Source of the DNA: Opitutia bacterium
GTDB taxonomy: Bacteria > Verrucomicrobiota > Verrucomicrobiae > Opitutales > UBA953
Reading direction: 5' to 3'
Length of the DNA: 64,000 bases
Assembly (NCBI GenBank): GCA_004558035.1
Contig: SFEJ01000005.1
Span: 1-64,000, forward strand
The translations under genes were made by a program, and so were the position numbers. A model generated the notes under the pieces. The model searched no databases. It saw only the letters and a program-made list of their open reading frames with translations, and was not told the origin of the DNA. Of this stretch, positions 52,889 to 61,376 are shown one piece after another (the stretch's first letter is position 1; the number at the start of each line of letters is the position of its first letter).

Positions 52889-54184
52889 TCACTCGAAGCG
52901 GATGCCGACCGAGTGACCGTGAACCTGGAGATGTTCCATTTCCGAGAACATCTCCACGATCGGGCGCGCGAGCTTCAGCGAGGCCTCGTCGTAGCGGACG
53001 TAGCTCGTGCGGCGCATGAAGTCTGAGACCTGCAGGCCGCTGAAGAAGCGCCCCGTGCGGGAAGTCGGCAGCGTGTGCGACGGTCCCGCGACGAAATCGC
53101 CGAGCGCCGCGGGCGAGTAGTGCCCGACGAGCATCGCGCCCGCCGTCGTGATGCGCGCGGAGAGCTCCTTTTGGCGCTTCTGCGTCGTCTGAATCTCAAG
53201 GTGCTCGGGCGCGACGAAATTCGCGACGGCGACGGCGGCGTCCGTGGAATCCGCGAGAATCTTGCAGAAACCGGCTTCCATGATTTCGCGGAGGCGCGGG
53301 CCTTTTTCGTAGCGCGTGAGCAGCGATTCGATCGCGACGTCCACGGCGCGTTCCGTGCGTTCGTCGAAGCAGACCAGATAGACTTTTTCCTTGCCGCTGC
53401 CGTGTTCCGCCTGCGTGATGATGTCGGCGGCGACCCATTCGGGATTCGCCTTGGAGTCGGCAATGACCATGACTTCGCTCGGTCCGGGCAGCAGGTCGAT
53501 TCCGACCTTGCCGAAGAGCTGGCGCTTCGCCTCGACGACGAAGGCGTTGCCCGGTCCCGCGATCTTGTCCACGGCGGGAATCGTCCGCGTGCCGTAAGCC
53601 ATCGCGGCGATCGCCTGAACGCCGCCGACGCAATAAATTTCGGAGACTCCGCAGAGTTTCGCCGCGGCGAGGATTTCCGGCGCGACGGAGCCGTCGCGGC
53701 GCGGAGGCGTGCAGAGCACGAGCTCGGGAACGCCCGCGATCTTCGCGGGAAGCGCCGTCATCAGCACGGTCGAACAGAGCGGCACCTGACCGCCGGGAAC
53801 GTAGAGCCCGACGCGGCGGATCGGGAAAAAGAGCTCGCCGACGGCGGCGCCGTGCGGGTTGCGCGTCTTCCAGTTTTTCGGGAGCGTGCGCTTGTGGAAA
53901 TCGGAAATCGAGGCGGCGGAAGCCTTCAGCGCTTCGAGCTTTTTCGGGTCGATGGACGCGAACGCTTCGTCGATCGCTTCGGCGGGAACGCGGAGCTGCT
54001 TCTGCAGAAGCTTCGCGTGGTCGAACTTCGCCGTATAGTAGAGCACGGCCTCGTCGCCGCGCTCGCGCACGTCCGCGATCACTTCGGAAACGGTGCGGGC
54101 GATGTCGCCGGAAAGCGCGGCGGGAGCGCCGAACGCGCGCAGCTTTTCAAAACAGTCTTCGTCTCTCGTGGAAACTTTCAGCAT
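52889..54184 (-). CDS. hisD: histidinol dehydrogenase
   Basis: This 431-residue enzyme performs the last two oxidation steps of histidine synthesis. It has VPGGQVPLCSTVLM, VDKIAGPGNAFVVEAKRQLFG, LLPGPSEVMVIAD, and DIITQAEHGSGKEK (zinc histidine and glutamate) near 260. Length is normal. It is not next to other his genes and runs divergently from cysS. Confidence 0.94.
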   Translation of the reverse strand: MLKVSTRDEDCFEKLRAFGAPAALSGDIARTVSEVIADVRERGDEAVLYYTAKFDHAKLLQKQLRVPAEAIDEAFASIDPKKLEALKASAASISDFHKRTLPKNWKTRNPHGAAVGELFFPIRRVGLYVPGGQVPLCSTVLMTALPAKIAGVPELVLCTPPRRDGSVAPEILAAAKLCGVSEIYCVGGVQAIAAMAYGTRTIPAVDKIAGPGNAFVVEAKRQLFGKVGIDLLPGPSEVMVIADSKANPEWVAADIITQAEHGSGKEKVYLVCFDERTERAVDVAIESLLTRYEKGPRLREIMEAGFCKILADSTDAAVAVANFVAPEHLEIQTTQKRQKELSARITTAGAMLVGHYSPAALGDFVAGPSHTLPTSRTGRFFSGLQVSDFMRRTSYVRYDEASLKLARPIVEMFSEMEHLQVHGHSVGIRFE

Positions 54185-54279
54185 AATGCGCCTTTTCTAA
54201 ATCAAAACCCGACGCACTTCAAGGGTATTGCCAGAACGGCGTTCCCGCGCAATAATGGGCGCTTTCACTTTTTCAGAGC

Positions 54280-55725
54280 ATGAGCATACGTTTATTCGAC
54301 ACGCTTTCACGGGAACGCCGCGCGCTCGCGCCGAGCGCGCCCGAAAAGGAATTCGGCATGTACTGCTGCGGCCCGACGGTCTACGGCCCCGCGCACATCG
54401 GCAACTTCCGCACCTTCCTGCTGCAGGACGTGTTGCGCCGCGCGCTCGAGACGGACGGAATACGCGTCCGCCACGTCCGCAACATCACCGACGTGGACGA
54501 CAAGACGATTCGCCGCTCGCAGCAGGAGGGCAAGACGCTCGCCGAGTTCACCGCCGCGTGGACGAAGAAGTTTCACGACGACTGCGCCGCGCTCAACATG
54601 CTCCCGCCGCAGGTCGAGCCGAGCGCCGTCGAGCACATTCCGCTGCAGATCGCGATGATCGAGAAGCTCGTCGCGCGCGGGAACGCCTACGTCGCGCCCG
54701 ACGGCAGCGTTTATTTCAAGGTTTCGAGCGATTCCGAATACGGCAAGCTCGCACACCTCGACCGCGAGGCGCTCCGCACGCAGGAAACGAACTCCGCGGG
54801 AACGGCGAACCTCGCCGACGAATACGCGCGCGACGACGTCGCCGACTTCGCGCTGTGGAAGGCGCGCAAGCCCGAGGACGGCCCGAATTTCTGGCAAAGC
54901 CCCTGGGGCGAAGGCCGCCCGGGCTGGCACATCGAATGCTCGGCGATGAGCACGCACTACCTCGGCGAAACCTTCGACCTGCACGGCGGAGGCGTCGATC
55001 TGTGCTTCCCGCACCACGAGAACGAAATCGCCCAGGCGGAATGCTCGTGCGGCCGTCACGGCACGTTCGCGCGGCACTGGTTCCACTCCGCGCACCTGAT
55101 GGTGGACGGCGCGAAGATGTCCAAGTCGCTCGGCAACCTCTACACGCTCGCCGATCTCGTCGGCAAAGGATTTTCGCCGGCGGCGGTGCGCTACGCGCTC
55201 ATTTCCGGGCACTACCGCTCGCAGCTGAACTTCACGCTGAAATCGCTCGAGGACGCGACCGCCGCGCTCGAGAAAATCGAAAAAGGCGCGCGCCGCCTGC
55301 TCGAAAAGGCGGGAATCTCCGTCGAGGAATTTTCGCAGGACATTTCCGTCCACGAAAAGAACACGGCGTGGGGCGCGTTCGAGCCCGCGTGGACGGCGCT
55401 CTGCGACGACCTGAACATTCCCGGCGCGATCGGGAAGCTCTTTTCCGCGCTCGGCGAGCTCGGCAAAAAGGAACTCACGAAGGCGGAGGCGGGAACGCAG
55501 CTTTGCGGGCTCGCGAAAATCCTCTTCGCGCTCGGGCTGAAGCTCTTTTCCGGCGAAAAGAAATCCGCCGACGTTCCCGCGGACGTCGCCGCGCTCGGCG
55601 AGAAGCGCTGGGCCGCGAAGACCGCGAAGAACTGGGCGGAGGCCGACCGCCTGCGCGACGAACTCGCCGCGCTCGGCTGGAAGTCTCTCGACCGCAAGGA
55701 CAGCTACGAGCTCCGCAAAATCTGA
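54280..55725 (+). CDS. cysS: cysteinyl-tRNA synthetase
   Basis: This 481-residue class Ia synthetase has the HIGH-type motif CGPTVYGPAHIGNFRTF near residue 30 (the Cys also binds the active-site zinc), HGGGVDLCFPHHENEIAQAEC near 235, and KMSKSLGN near 275. Normal in length. A DUF374 acyltransferase gene follows after 16 bases. Confidence 0.96.
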   Translation: MSIRLFDTLSRERRALAPSAPEKEFGMYCCGPTVYGPAHIGNFRTFLLQDVLRRALETDGIRVRHVRNITDVDDKTIRRSQQEGKTLAEFTAAWTKKFHDDCAALNMLPPQVEPSAVEHIPLQIAMIEKLVARGNAYVAPDGSVYFKVSSDSEYGKLAHLDREALRTQETNSAGTANLADEYARDDVADFALWKARKPEDGPNFWQSPWGEGRPGWHIECSAMSTHYLGETFDLHGGGVDLCFPHHENEIAQAECSCGRHGTFARHWFHSAHLMVDGAKMSKSLGNLYTLADLVGKGFSPAAVRYALISGHYRSQLNFTLKSLEDATAALEKIEKGARRLLEKAGISVEEFSQDISVHEKNTAWGAFEPAWTALCDDLNIPGAIGKLFSALGELGKKELTKAEAGTQLCGLAKILFALGLKLFSGEKKSADVPADVAALGEKRWAAKTAKNWAEADRLRDELAALGWKSLDRKDSYELRKI

Positions 55726-55741
55726 CGGGAACGCGACCGCC

Positions 55742-56452
55742 ATGCCTCAGAAACCGCGAGAAAAACAGCCCGTCCGTCCGATGACGGTCGACGAAATGGA
55801 GCGCCAGCGCCGCGTGCGGGAAATCCCGCTTTGGCAGATGGCGCTGCTTTTCCCGCTGAGTCTGCTGCTGCGCACGTGGCTGTGGACGCTGCGCATCACG
55901 ATTTCGCCCGAAGCCGCGAAGCAGGTCGCCGAGCAGCGGCATTCGCTGATCGTCGTTTTCTGGCACAACCGCCTCTTCATTTCGGCGGATCTGCGGCGGC
56001 GATTCCGCCCGTTCGGCAAGATGAACGGGCTCGTCTCGCCGTCGAAGGACGGCGCGTGGCTCGCGGCGTTTTTCCGCTTTCTCGGCATCGGCGCCGTGCG
56101 CGGCTCGACGTCGCGCCGCGGCGGGCAGGCGATGCTCGAAATCTACCGCAAGCTCTCGCGCGGCGAGGACGTCGCGATCACGCCGGACGGTCCCCGCGGG
56201 CCGCGCTACAAATTCAATCCCGGCGCCGCGCTCATCGCGCAGAAGACGCATTGCCCGGTCGCGCTGATCGGCTCGGAATACAGCCGCGCGATCCGTTTCA
56301 AATCCTGGGACGGCTTCATTCTTCCTCTGCCCTTTTCCAAGGTCGAGCTGACGCCGAAATTTTATCCCTACGAAAAAATGTGGGACCACATTTCCGCGAA
56401 AGCGCTCGCGGAATACTTCGAAACGGAGCTGCGCGCAATCACGAAGGAGTGA
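55742..56452 (+). CDS. DUF374 lysophospholipid acyltransferase-like protein
   Basis: In this 236-residue protein an N-terminal amphipathic or membrane segment (about 22-42) is followed by the DUF374 region: VFWHNRLFIS near residue 76, then SPSKDGAWLAAFFRFLGIGAVRGSTSRRGGQAML and ITPDGPRGPRYKF. The motifs resemble PlsC-type acyltransferases (catalytic His and Asp). The reaction is likely acyl transfer to a lysolipid or lipid A-like acceptor; the substrate is unknown. Probably co-transcribed with cysS. Confidence 0.83.
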   Translation: MPQKPREKQPVRPMTVDEMERQRRVREIPLWQMALLFPLSLLLRTWLWTLRITISPEAAKQVAEQRHSLIVVFWHNRLFISADLRRRFRPFGKMNGLVSPSKDGAWLAAFFRFLGIGAVRGSTSRRGGQAMLEIYRKLSRGEDVAITPDGPRGPRYKFNPGAALIAQKTHCPVALIGSEYSRAIRFKSWDGFILPLPFSKVELTPKFYPYEKMWDHISAKALAEYFETELRAITKE

Positions 56453-56475
56453 GCCGCGCGCGCGGAGGCGAAAGC

Positions 56476-56506
56476 AAAAAGCGTTCCCGGACGGGAACGC
56501 TTTTTT
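56476..56506 (+). terminator. terminator built from two GGGAACG words
   Basis: GCGTTCCCG / CGGGAACGC stem with minimal loop, A run before and T run after, 30 bases after the acyltransferase gene and before the convergent plsX. Confidence 0.85.
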
Positions 56507-56515
56507 CGCGGACCG

Positions 56516-56531
56516 GCGGGAACGTTCCCGC
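56516..56531. repeat. 16-bp perfect palindrome of two abutting GGGAACG words
   Basis: GCGGGAACGTTCCCGC: the two inverted words share the central CG. It lies between the terminator and the plsX stop. Confidence 0.8.
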
Positions 56532-56544
56532 GGGAAAACGAAAA

Positions 56545-57618
56545 TCAGCAGACGAGCTCTTCCTTGATTTCCTCAAGCGCCAGATTCGCTTCGGAAAGCG
56601 CCTGGGGCGCGCGGGAGGAAACGCCGCTCGCGAGCGCGTTGCGCGCCATCAGAATCGCGGCGCTGGTGCCGTAACGGTTGCTGGAGCCGTGCGCCTTGAT
56701 CACCATGCCGTTGAGCCCGAGCAGCGGCGCGCCGCCGAATTTTTCCGGACGGAGCTGCGATTTCACCGCCTTCAGCAGCGGGTAGAGCATGATCATCGCG
56801 ACGATGTAAAGCGGGTTGCGCTTCACCTTCGCGGAAAGAATGTCCTTGAGCATGTGGACGAGCCCCTCGACGGACTTGAGCACGATGTTGCCCGTGAAGC
56901 CGTCCGTGACGATGACGTCCACGTCGCCCTGAAACACGTCGAAGCCTTCCACCGGGCCCACGTACTCGAACCAGTCGAGCCGCTTCGTCAGCTCCTTCAG
57001 ATAGGCGTTGGTCTTGTTGATGCGTTCCCCGCCCTTGCCTTCCTCCGTGCCGACGGTCAGCAGACCGACGCGCGGCTTCTTCGTCGAAAGCATGGCGATG
57101 GAATAGAGCGAGCCGAGAATCGTGTTGTGGACGAGCTGTTCGGGCGTCGTTTCCGGATTCGCGCCGACGTCCACCATGATGGTGAAGCCCGCCTTGCGCG
57201 GCATGATCGCCGTCAGCGCGGGGCGCTGGCAGCCCGGCATCATGCGGACTTTGATCGTTCCCGCGCCGACGAGCACCTTCGTGTTGCCCGTCGAGACGAC
57301 GGCGTCCACCTCGCCCGCCTTCAGCATCTCGAATGCGACGATCATCGAAGCGTTCTTCTTCGATTTCAGCGCCTGCATCGGCTTGTCCGTCATCTGGATT
57401 TCGTCGGGAGCGTGACGCACTTCGATATGCGGATTGCGGTTGAGACCGAGGCGGCGCAGATGCGGCGCGAGCACCGGCTCGCGACCGACGAGGACGAGCC
57501 TGTCGTTCTCGCCGATTTCGCGCAACGCCAAGGCGACCGCATGGACGACTTCTTCGGGACCTTTGTCCCCGCCCATGCAGTCTACGGCAATCCGATATGA
57601 ATGTGTCTCAGCGTCCAT
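56545..57618 (-). CDS. plsX: phosphate acyltransferase PlsX
   Basis: This 357-residue enzyme makes acyl-phosphate from acyl-ACP for phospholipid synthesis. It has IAVDCMGGDKGPEEVV at the N-terminus, STGNTKVLVGAGTIKVRM and VDVGANPETTPEQLVHNTILGSLY. I chose the ATG at 57618 from family length (an ATG at 57660 would add 14 residues). It lies 63 bases after rpmF, the widely conserved rpmF-plsX pairing. Confidence 0.92.
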   Translation of the reverse strand: MDAETHSYRIAVDCMGGDKGPEEVVHAVALALREIGENDRLVLVGREPVLAPHLRRLGLNRNPHIEVRHAPDEIQMTDKPMQALKSKKNASMIVAFEMLKAGEVDAVVSTGNTKVLVGAGTIKVRMMPGCQRPALTAIMPRKAGFTIMVDVGANPETTPEQLVHNTILGSLYSIAMLSTKKPRVGLLTVGTEEGKGGERINKTNAYLKELTKRLDWFEYVGPVEGFDVFQGDVDVIVTDGFTGNIVLKSVEGLVHMLKDILSAKVKRNPLYIVAMIMLYPLLKAVKSQLRPEKFGGAPLLGLNGMVIKAHGSSNRYGTSAAILMARNALASGVSSRAPQALSEANLALEEIKEELVC

Positions 57619-57681
57619 CAGCGAAAAGACTAACGCTTTTGCGGGAACTAAGACAGACAAAAATCGCCCGAAAGGACGACC

Positions 57682-57861
57682 TCAGATTTCGACGTCGATG
57701 ACCTTGCGGCCGCGATACATTCCCGTGGCGGGATTGACGCGGTGCGGCAGGCACGCGGTTCCGTCCGCCGGATCCTTGGAAAGAAGCGGCGCTTTGTACT
57801 GATTGGCTCCGCGGCGAAGAGCGCTGCGGCGTTTGGACTGTTTGCGTTTCGGTTGGCCCAT
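57682..57861 (-). CDS. rpmF: 50S ribosomal protein L32
   Basis: This 59-residue basic protein begins MGQPKRKQSKRRSALRRG and ends GRKVIDVEI, the L32 pattern. Only one cysteine remains (TACLPHRVN), so the zinc-binding form is absent. It precedes plsX in the same orientation, the standard pairing. Confidence 0.9.
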   Translation of the reverse strand: MGQPKRKQSKRRSALRRGANQYKAPLLSKDPADGTACLPHRVNPATGMYRGRKVIDVEI

Positions 57862-58075
57862 GGCTTGTGATGAAAAAGGTTGTTAAAAAATGTAAGGTGA
57901 AACAATAAACGTGCGCGGAAAAACCGTCAAGCGGAAACGCGCGGCCGCCGTCGCGAATACCGCGATGCCTCATAAAAAAGCGCACCGAAAGGGAGATTTT
58001 TAAGTACGCAAGAAAACCGAACAAAAATCCGGTTGACAAAGCCCGGGGAAAAGAGGAAACTGAAAACTCCTTTTA

Positions 58076-58153
58076 CGAGCTGTAGCGCAGTCTGGCTAGC
58101 GCATTTGCATGGGGTGCAAAGGGTCGGAGGTTCGAATCCTCTCAGCTCGACCA
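58076..58153 (+). tRNA. tRNA-Pro (GGG)
   Basis: Acceptor CGAGCTG/CAGCTCG, D-arm, anticodon stem TTTGC/GCAAA around loop ATGGGGT (anticodon GGG), T-stem GGAGG-loop-CCTCT, encoded CCA. 78 nt. A TTGACA box lies 38 bases upstream. Confidence 0.95.
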
Positions 58154-58170
58154 ATTTTCTCCCGAAATCG

Positions 58171-58212
58171 CCCGCAAACCTTGATAAATACAAGGTTTGC
58201 GGGCTTTTTTTT
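58171..58212 (+). terminator. terminator after tRNA-Pro
   Basis: CCCGCAAACCTTG and CAAGGTTTGCGGG make a 13-bp perfect stem with a 7-base loop, followed by eight T. It does not use the GGGAACG word. Confidence 0.9.
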
Positions 58213-58279
58213 CGCGTCTTTCTTCCCGTCGAAAAAGGACGCTGAAACCTGCTTTCGCGGGAACGCCGCGGCGCGGCTC

Positions 58280-58681
58280 TTAATGGTCGTGATGGTGCTT
58301 GCCGCGACAGCGGGAACACGTGCAGCCGTCGCCGTGAAGCAGGTCCGCCTCGTGCGGGAGCAGCTCGTCGCCGCGCGGCTTCGCGAAGGATTCCGGCGCG
58401 TTCGGGTCCGTTCCCGCCGTCTTGAAATAACGCCCGGATGCGGGATCGCGCTCGTAGCGCGTGAAGCCGAGCCGTTCGAGCTCGCGCGAATCGTTCACCT
58501 TGCGGCGGATTTCGCCTTCGCCGTAGCGCGTCACCAGTCCCGCGGGCGTGAGGACGCGGCGGAGCGGCTCGCCCGTGAGCGGGTGACGCGTGAGCGGCGC
58601 GTCGCCGAAAGGCTGTTCGATTTCGAGGGTCGCGCCGTCGCTCCCGTCGGGATTCACGATGCAGTAAACGAAAACAGGCAT
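58280..58681 (-). CDS. FmdB-like protein that has lost its zinc-ribbon cysteines
   Basis: In this 133-residue protein the N-terminus (MPVFVYCIVNPDG, then EIEQPFGDAPLTRHPLTGEPLRRVLTP) aligns by eye with FmdB zinc-ribbon regulators, but the two CxxC pairs are not kept. The C-terminal tail is Cys/His-rich (HGDGCTCSRCRGKHHHDH), perhaps a replacement metal site. Relationship to FmdB is an inference from spacing and the PLxxHPxTGEPLRRV core. Confidence 0.5.
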   Translation of the reverse strand: MPVFVYCIVNPDGSDGATLEIEQPFGDAPLTRHPLTGEPLRRVLTPAGLVTRYGEGEIRRKVNDSRELERLGFTRYERDPASGRYFKTAGTDPNAPESFAKPRGDELLPHEADLLHGDGCTCSRCRGKHHHDH

Positions 58682-58745
58682 TGGAGGGTATAATGTGGAA
58701 AGTGTAATCTGGAAGGCGGGAAAAGGGCGGGCGGCGGCGCGCCCC

Positions 58746-60569
58746 TCATTTCGCGGCGGGCTCCGGCTTCGCCTTGGCGTAGATGCTCACGCGCGCCTCC
58801 TTGCCGCCGAGCAGCTTGTACGCGTGGCGGATTGCGCGCGAGGCCGAAAGCGTCAGATTGCTCGGCGTGTCGCGGAAAATGTTTTCGCGCCCGATCACGG
58901 AGACGAGCTTCGCGGCGCGGAACACGCGATAGACTTCCGCGCGCACTTCGCAGATGATGATGCCGCGCCCCGCGGCGTGCGCCGAGCGGACGAGCTCCTC
59001 CAGCAGCATGGCGCTCGTCGCGTCGAGATGGTGCGCGTTGCGGAACTTGAGAATCAGCACGCGCAGGTTCGGATTCGCGAGCATGCGGCGCAGCTGGTCG
59101 CGGAAGATTTCCGCCGAGCCGAAATAAAGATTGCCGTCGATGTGAACGATGGAGACTTCGGGCGTTCCCGAGACGTCGCCGCGCGTCTTTTCCGCGAGTT
59201 CGCCGCGGTCGTTGTAGCCGTATTCGACGATTTCCGGCGTGGACGTCTTGCGCAGGAAAAGAATGATCGAGAGCCCCACGCCGAAGTAGATCGCGACGTC
59301 GAGCGGCGCCACCAGGCCGCAGACGAGCGTGAGCAGAAACACCGCGCGGTCGCCGAGCGTAGCGGACGTCACGAGCCGAATCGCCTTCAGATTGATGAGC
59401 CGCGTTCCCGCGAACATGACGAGCGCCGCGAGCGCCGGCTTCGGAATGAAATGCATGAGGTCGCCCGTGCCGAAAAGCGCGCCGAAGAGAATCACGCCGG
59501 AAAAGATGCCCGAGAAGGCCGTCCGCGCGCCGCTCGCGAACGTCAGCGCCGAACGCGTCAGCGAGCCGCTCGCCTGCATGCCGCCGAAGAGCCCGCAGGC
59601 GAGATTCGCCGCGCCGAGCCCGAAAAGTTCCTGGTTGCAGTCGAAGCGTTCGCCCGCGCGCGCCGCGACGGATTTGCCGATCGAGCTCGCCTCGATCATG
59701 CCGAGAATCGCGATCGCCATCGCCGCGGAAAACGCGGAATTGAGCGCGCTCAGGCTCATGTCCGGAAACGCGAAGCGGAACTCCTCGAGCCCGAAGTCCG
59801 CGAGCGTCGCCACCGTCTGCGACGCGCCGCCGTGGAAATAATCGTTCCACCAGTTCACGGCGAACATCAGCCCGCACGAGGCGACGAGCGCGATCGACAT
59901 GTCCGGCAGCTTCGGCAGAAATCTGCGCACGAGCAGATAGACGACGAGCGTTCCCGCCGCCAGCGCGAGCGATGCCGGATGCGCCTCGCGCCATTGCCGG
60001 AGCGTGCACATCGCGACCGAAGAAAACGTGCCTTCCGAGCCCCGCAGCGTGATGCCGAGCAGATTCGGCAGCTGATTCGCCATGATCAGCACCGCCGCCG
60101 CCGTGATGTAGCCCGTCACCACCGTGCGCGAAATGTACTGCACGAGATTCGCCACGCGGAAGACCGACGCCAGCACCATGAAGACGCCGACGAGAAAAAC
60201 GATCGTCGGCAGCAGCGCCATGCGCGCGCCCGCCGTTTCCGCGCCCGCCGCCGCGAGCGCGCTCAGCAGCATCACCGCCGTCGCGTTCGACGGTCCGAAA
60301 GCCAAAAAACGCGTTCCCGAAAAAATCGGTCCGACGACCGCCGAAACCGCGCACCCGATGATGCCGATCTGCACCGGCAGCCCCGCCATCAGCGCGAACG
60401 CCATGCCCATCGGGAACGTCAGCAACGCGACGTTGACGGACGCCTTCATGTCCGCGCCCGCGTCCGCCCGCGTGTACCGCGCCGCCACCGCGCGGATGGG
60501 GAACAGGTTCAGGTGTTCCAAAAGCGCGTTCCGGGGTGCGGCGGGTCGAGAGTTTTTCATGAAATTCAA
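58746..60569 (-). CDS. SulP-family anion transporter with STAS domain
   Basis: In this 607-residue protein the first 420 or so residues form the SLC26/SulP membrane domain, with about 14 hydrophobic segments, FPMGMAFALMAGLPVQIGIIG near residue 45 and QELFGLGAANLACGLFGGMQASGSLTRSALTFASGA near 320. The last 150 or so residues are a STAS domain (VSIVHIDGNLYFGSAEIF, ending near 600). These proteins import sulfate, bicarbonate or related anions. Substrate is not set by sequence. Confidence 0.92.
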   Translation of the reverse strand: MNFMKNSRPAAPRNALLEHLNLFPIRAVAARYTRADAGADMKASVNVALLTFPMGMAFALMAGLPVQIGIIGCAVSAVVGPIFSGTRFLAFGPSNATAVMLLSALAAAGAETAGARMALLPTIVFLVGVFMVLASVFRVANLVQYISRTVVTGYITAAAVLIMANQLPNLLGITLRGSEGTFSSVAMCTLRQWREAHPASLALAAGTLVVYLLVRRFLPKLPDMSIALVASCGLMFAVNWWNDYFHGGASQTVATLADFGLEEFRFAFPDMSLSALNSAFSAAMAIAILGMIEASSIGKSVAARAGERFDCNQELFGLGAANLACGLFGGMQASGSLTRSALTFASGARTAFSGIFSGVILFGALFGTGDLMHFIPKPALAALVMFAGTRLINLKAIRLVTSATLGDRAVFLLTLVCGLVAPLDVAIYFGVGLSIILFLRKTSTPEIVEYGYNDRGELAEKTRGDVSGTPEVSIVHIDGNLYFGSAEIFRDQLRRMLANPNLRVLILKFRNAHHLDATSAMLLEELVRSAHAAGRGIIICEVRAEVYRVFRAAKLVSVIGRENIFRDTPSNLTLSASRAIRHAYKLLGGKEARVSIYAKAKPEPAAK

Positions 60570-60770
60570 TTAGCACTTCCCCCGCGCGAACGCGAGCGCA
60601 AAAGCGGGGACGAAACGCGGGAACGCGCGGACGCGCGAAGGAAGCCCGAAGGCTCGGAGCCCGAAAAAAGCGTTCCCGCGGGAAAACTCCTCCGGCGCGT
60701 ATTTCGAAAGATTTCCATTCTTGCAAAGTGTCGTCAAAGGCGGCATTTTAGCGGTTTAAGTCCATTTCCC

Positions 60771-60847
60771 GGGCGTTTAGCTCAGCTGGTCAGAGCATCT
60801 CGTTTACACCGAGAGGGTCGGGGGTTCGAGTCCCTCAGCGCCTACCA
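60771..60847 (+). tRNA. tRNA-Val (TAC)
   Basis: Acceptor GGGCGTT/AGCGCCT (first pair a G-T wobble), anticodon stem TCTCG/CGAGA with loop TTTACAC (anticodon TAC), T-stem GGGGG/CCCTC, encoded CCA. 77 nt. It ends 15 bases before ilvH. Confidence 0.93.
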
Positions 60848-60862
60848 TTCATTTTCTGCGAT

Positions 60863-61354
60863 ATGAACAAGCATACAGTTTCCGCCTTGGTCGAAAACAA
60901 ATTCGGCGTTCTCGCCCGCGTTTCCGGGATGCTCAGCGGCCGCGGCTTCAACATCGAAACGCTGAACGTCGCGCCGACGCACGACCCGAAGATTTCGCGC
61001 ATCACCGCGACGATTCTCGCGGACGAGACTTCGCTCAACCGCTGCATCCGCCAGCTCGACAAGCTCGTCAACGTCATCACGGTTCAGAATTTCGACGGCG
61101 TGGACTTCGTCGCGCGCGAGCTCGTGATGGTGAAGGTGAAGGCGGACCAGACGACGCGCTCGCAGATTCTCGAGATCGCGGGCATCTTCCGCGCGCAGAT
61201 CATCGACGTCTCGCTCGAAAGCCTGATCATCGAGTTCACGGGCAACGCGAACAAGATCAACGCGCTGCTGAAGCTGCTGAACAACTACGAAATCATCGAA
61301 ATGGCGCGCACGGGAACGCTGACGCTCGAGCGCGGCATCAATTCCTGCAAATAA
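60863..61354 (+). CDS. ilvH: acetolactate synthase small (regulatory) subunit
   Basis: This 163-residue protein has an N-terminal ACT domain (VSALVENKFGVLARVSGMLSGRGFNIETLNV) that binds valine and a C-terminal ACT-like domain that contacts the catalytic subunit. It makes acetolactate synthase valine-sensitive. The catalytic subunit ilvB is not in the window. No Shine-Dalgarno sequence precedes the ATG, which lies 15 bases after tRNA-Val. Confidence 0.93.
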   Translation: MNKHTVSALVENKFGVLARVSGMLSGRGFNIETLNVAPTHDPKISRITATILADETSLNRCIRQLDKLVNVITVQNFDGVDFVARELVMVKVKADQTTRSQILEIAGIFRAQIIDVSLESLIIEFTGNANKINALLKLLNNYEIIEMARTGTLTLERGINSCK

Positions 61355-61376
61355 TTTTTCATCACATACAAAAATC

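Noticed and set aside
60669..60690. Terminator between the SulP gene and tRNA-Val
   Set aside because: Only one GTTCCCGCGGGAA motif with a short self-complementary part is present and no T run; it lies upstream of the SulP gene and before the tRNA.
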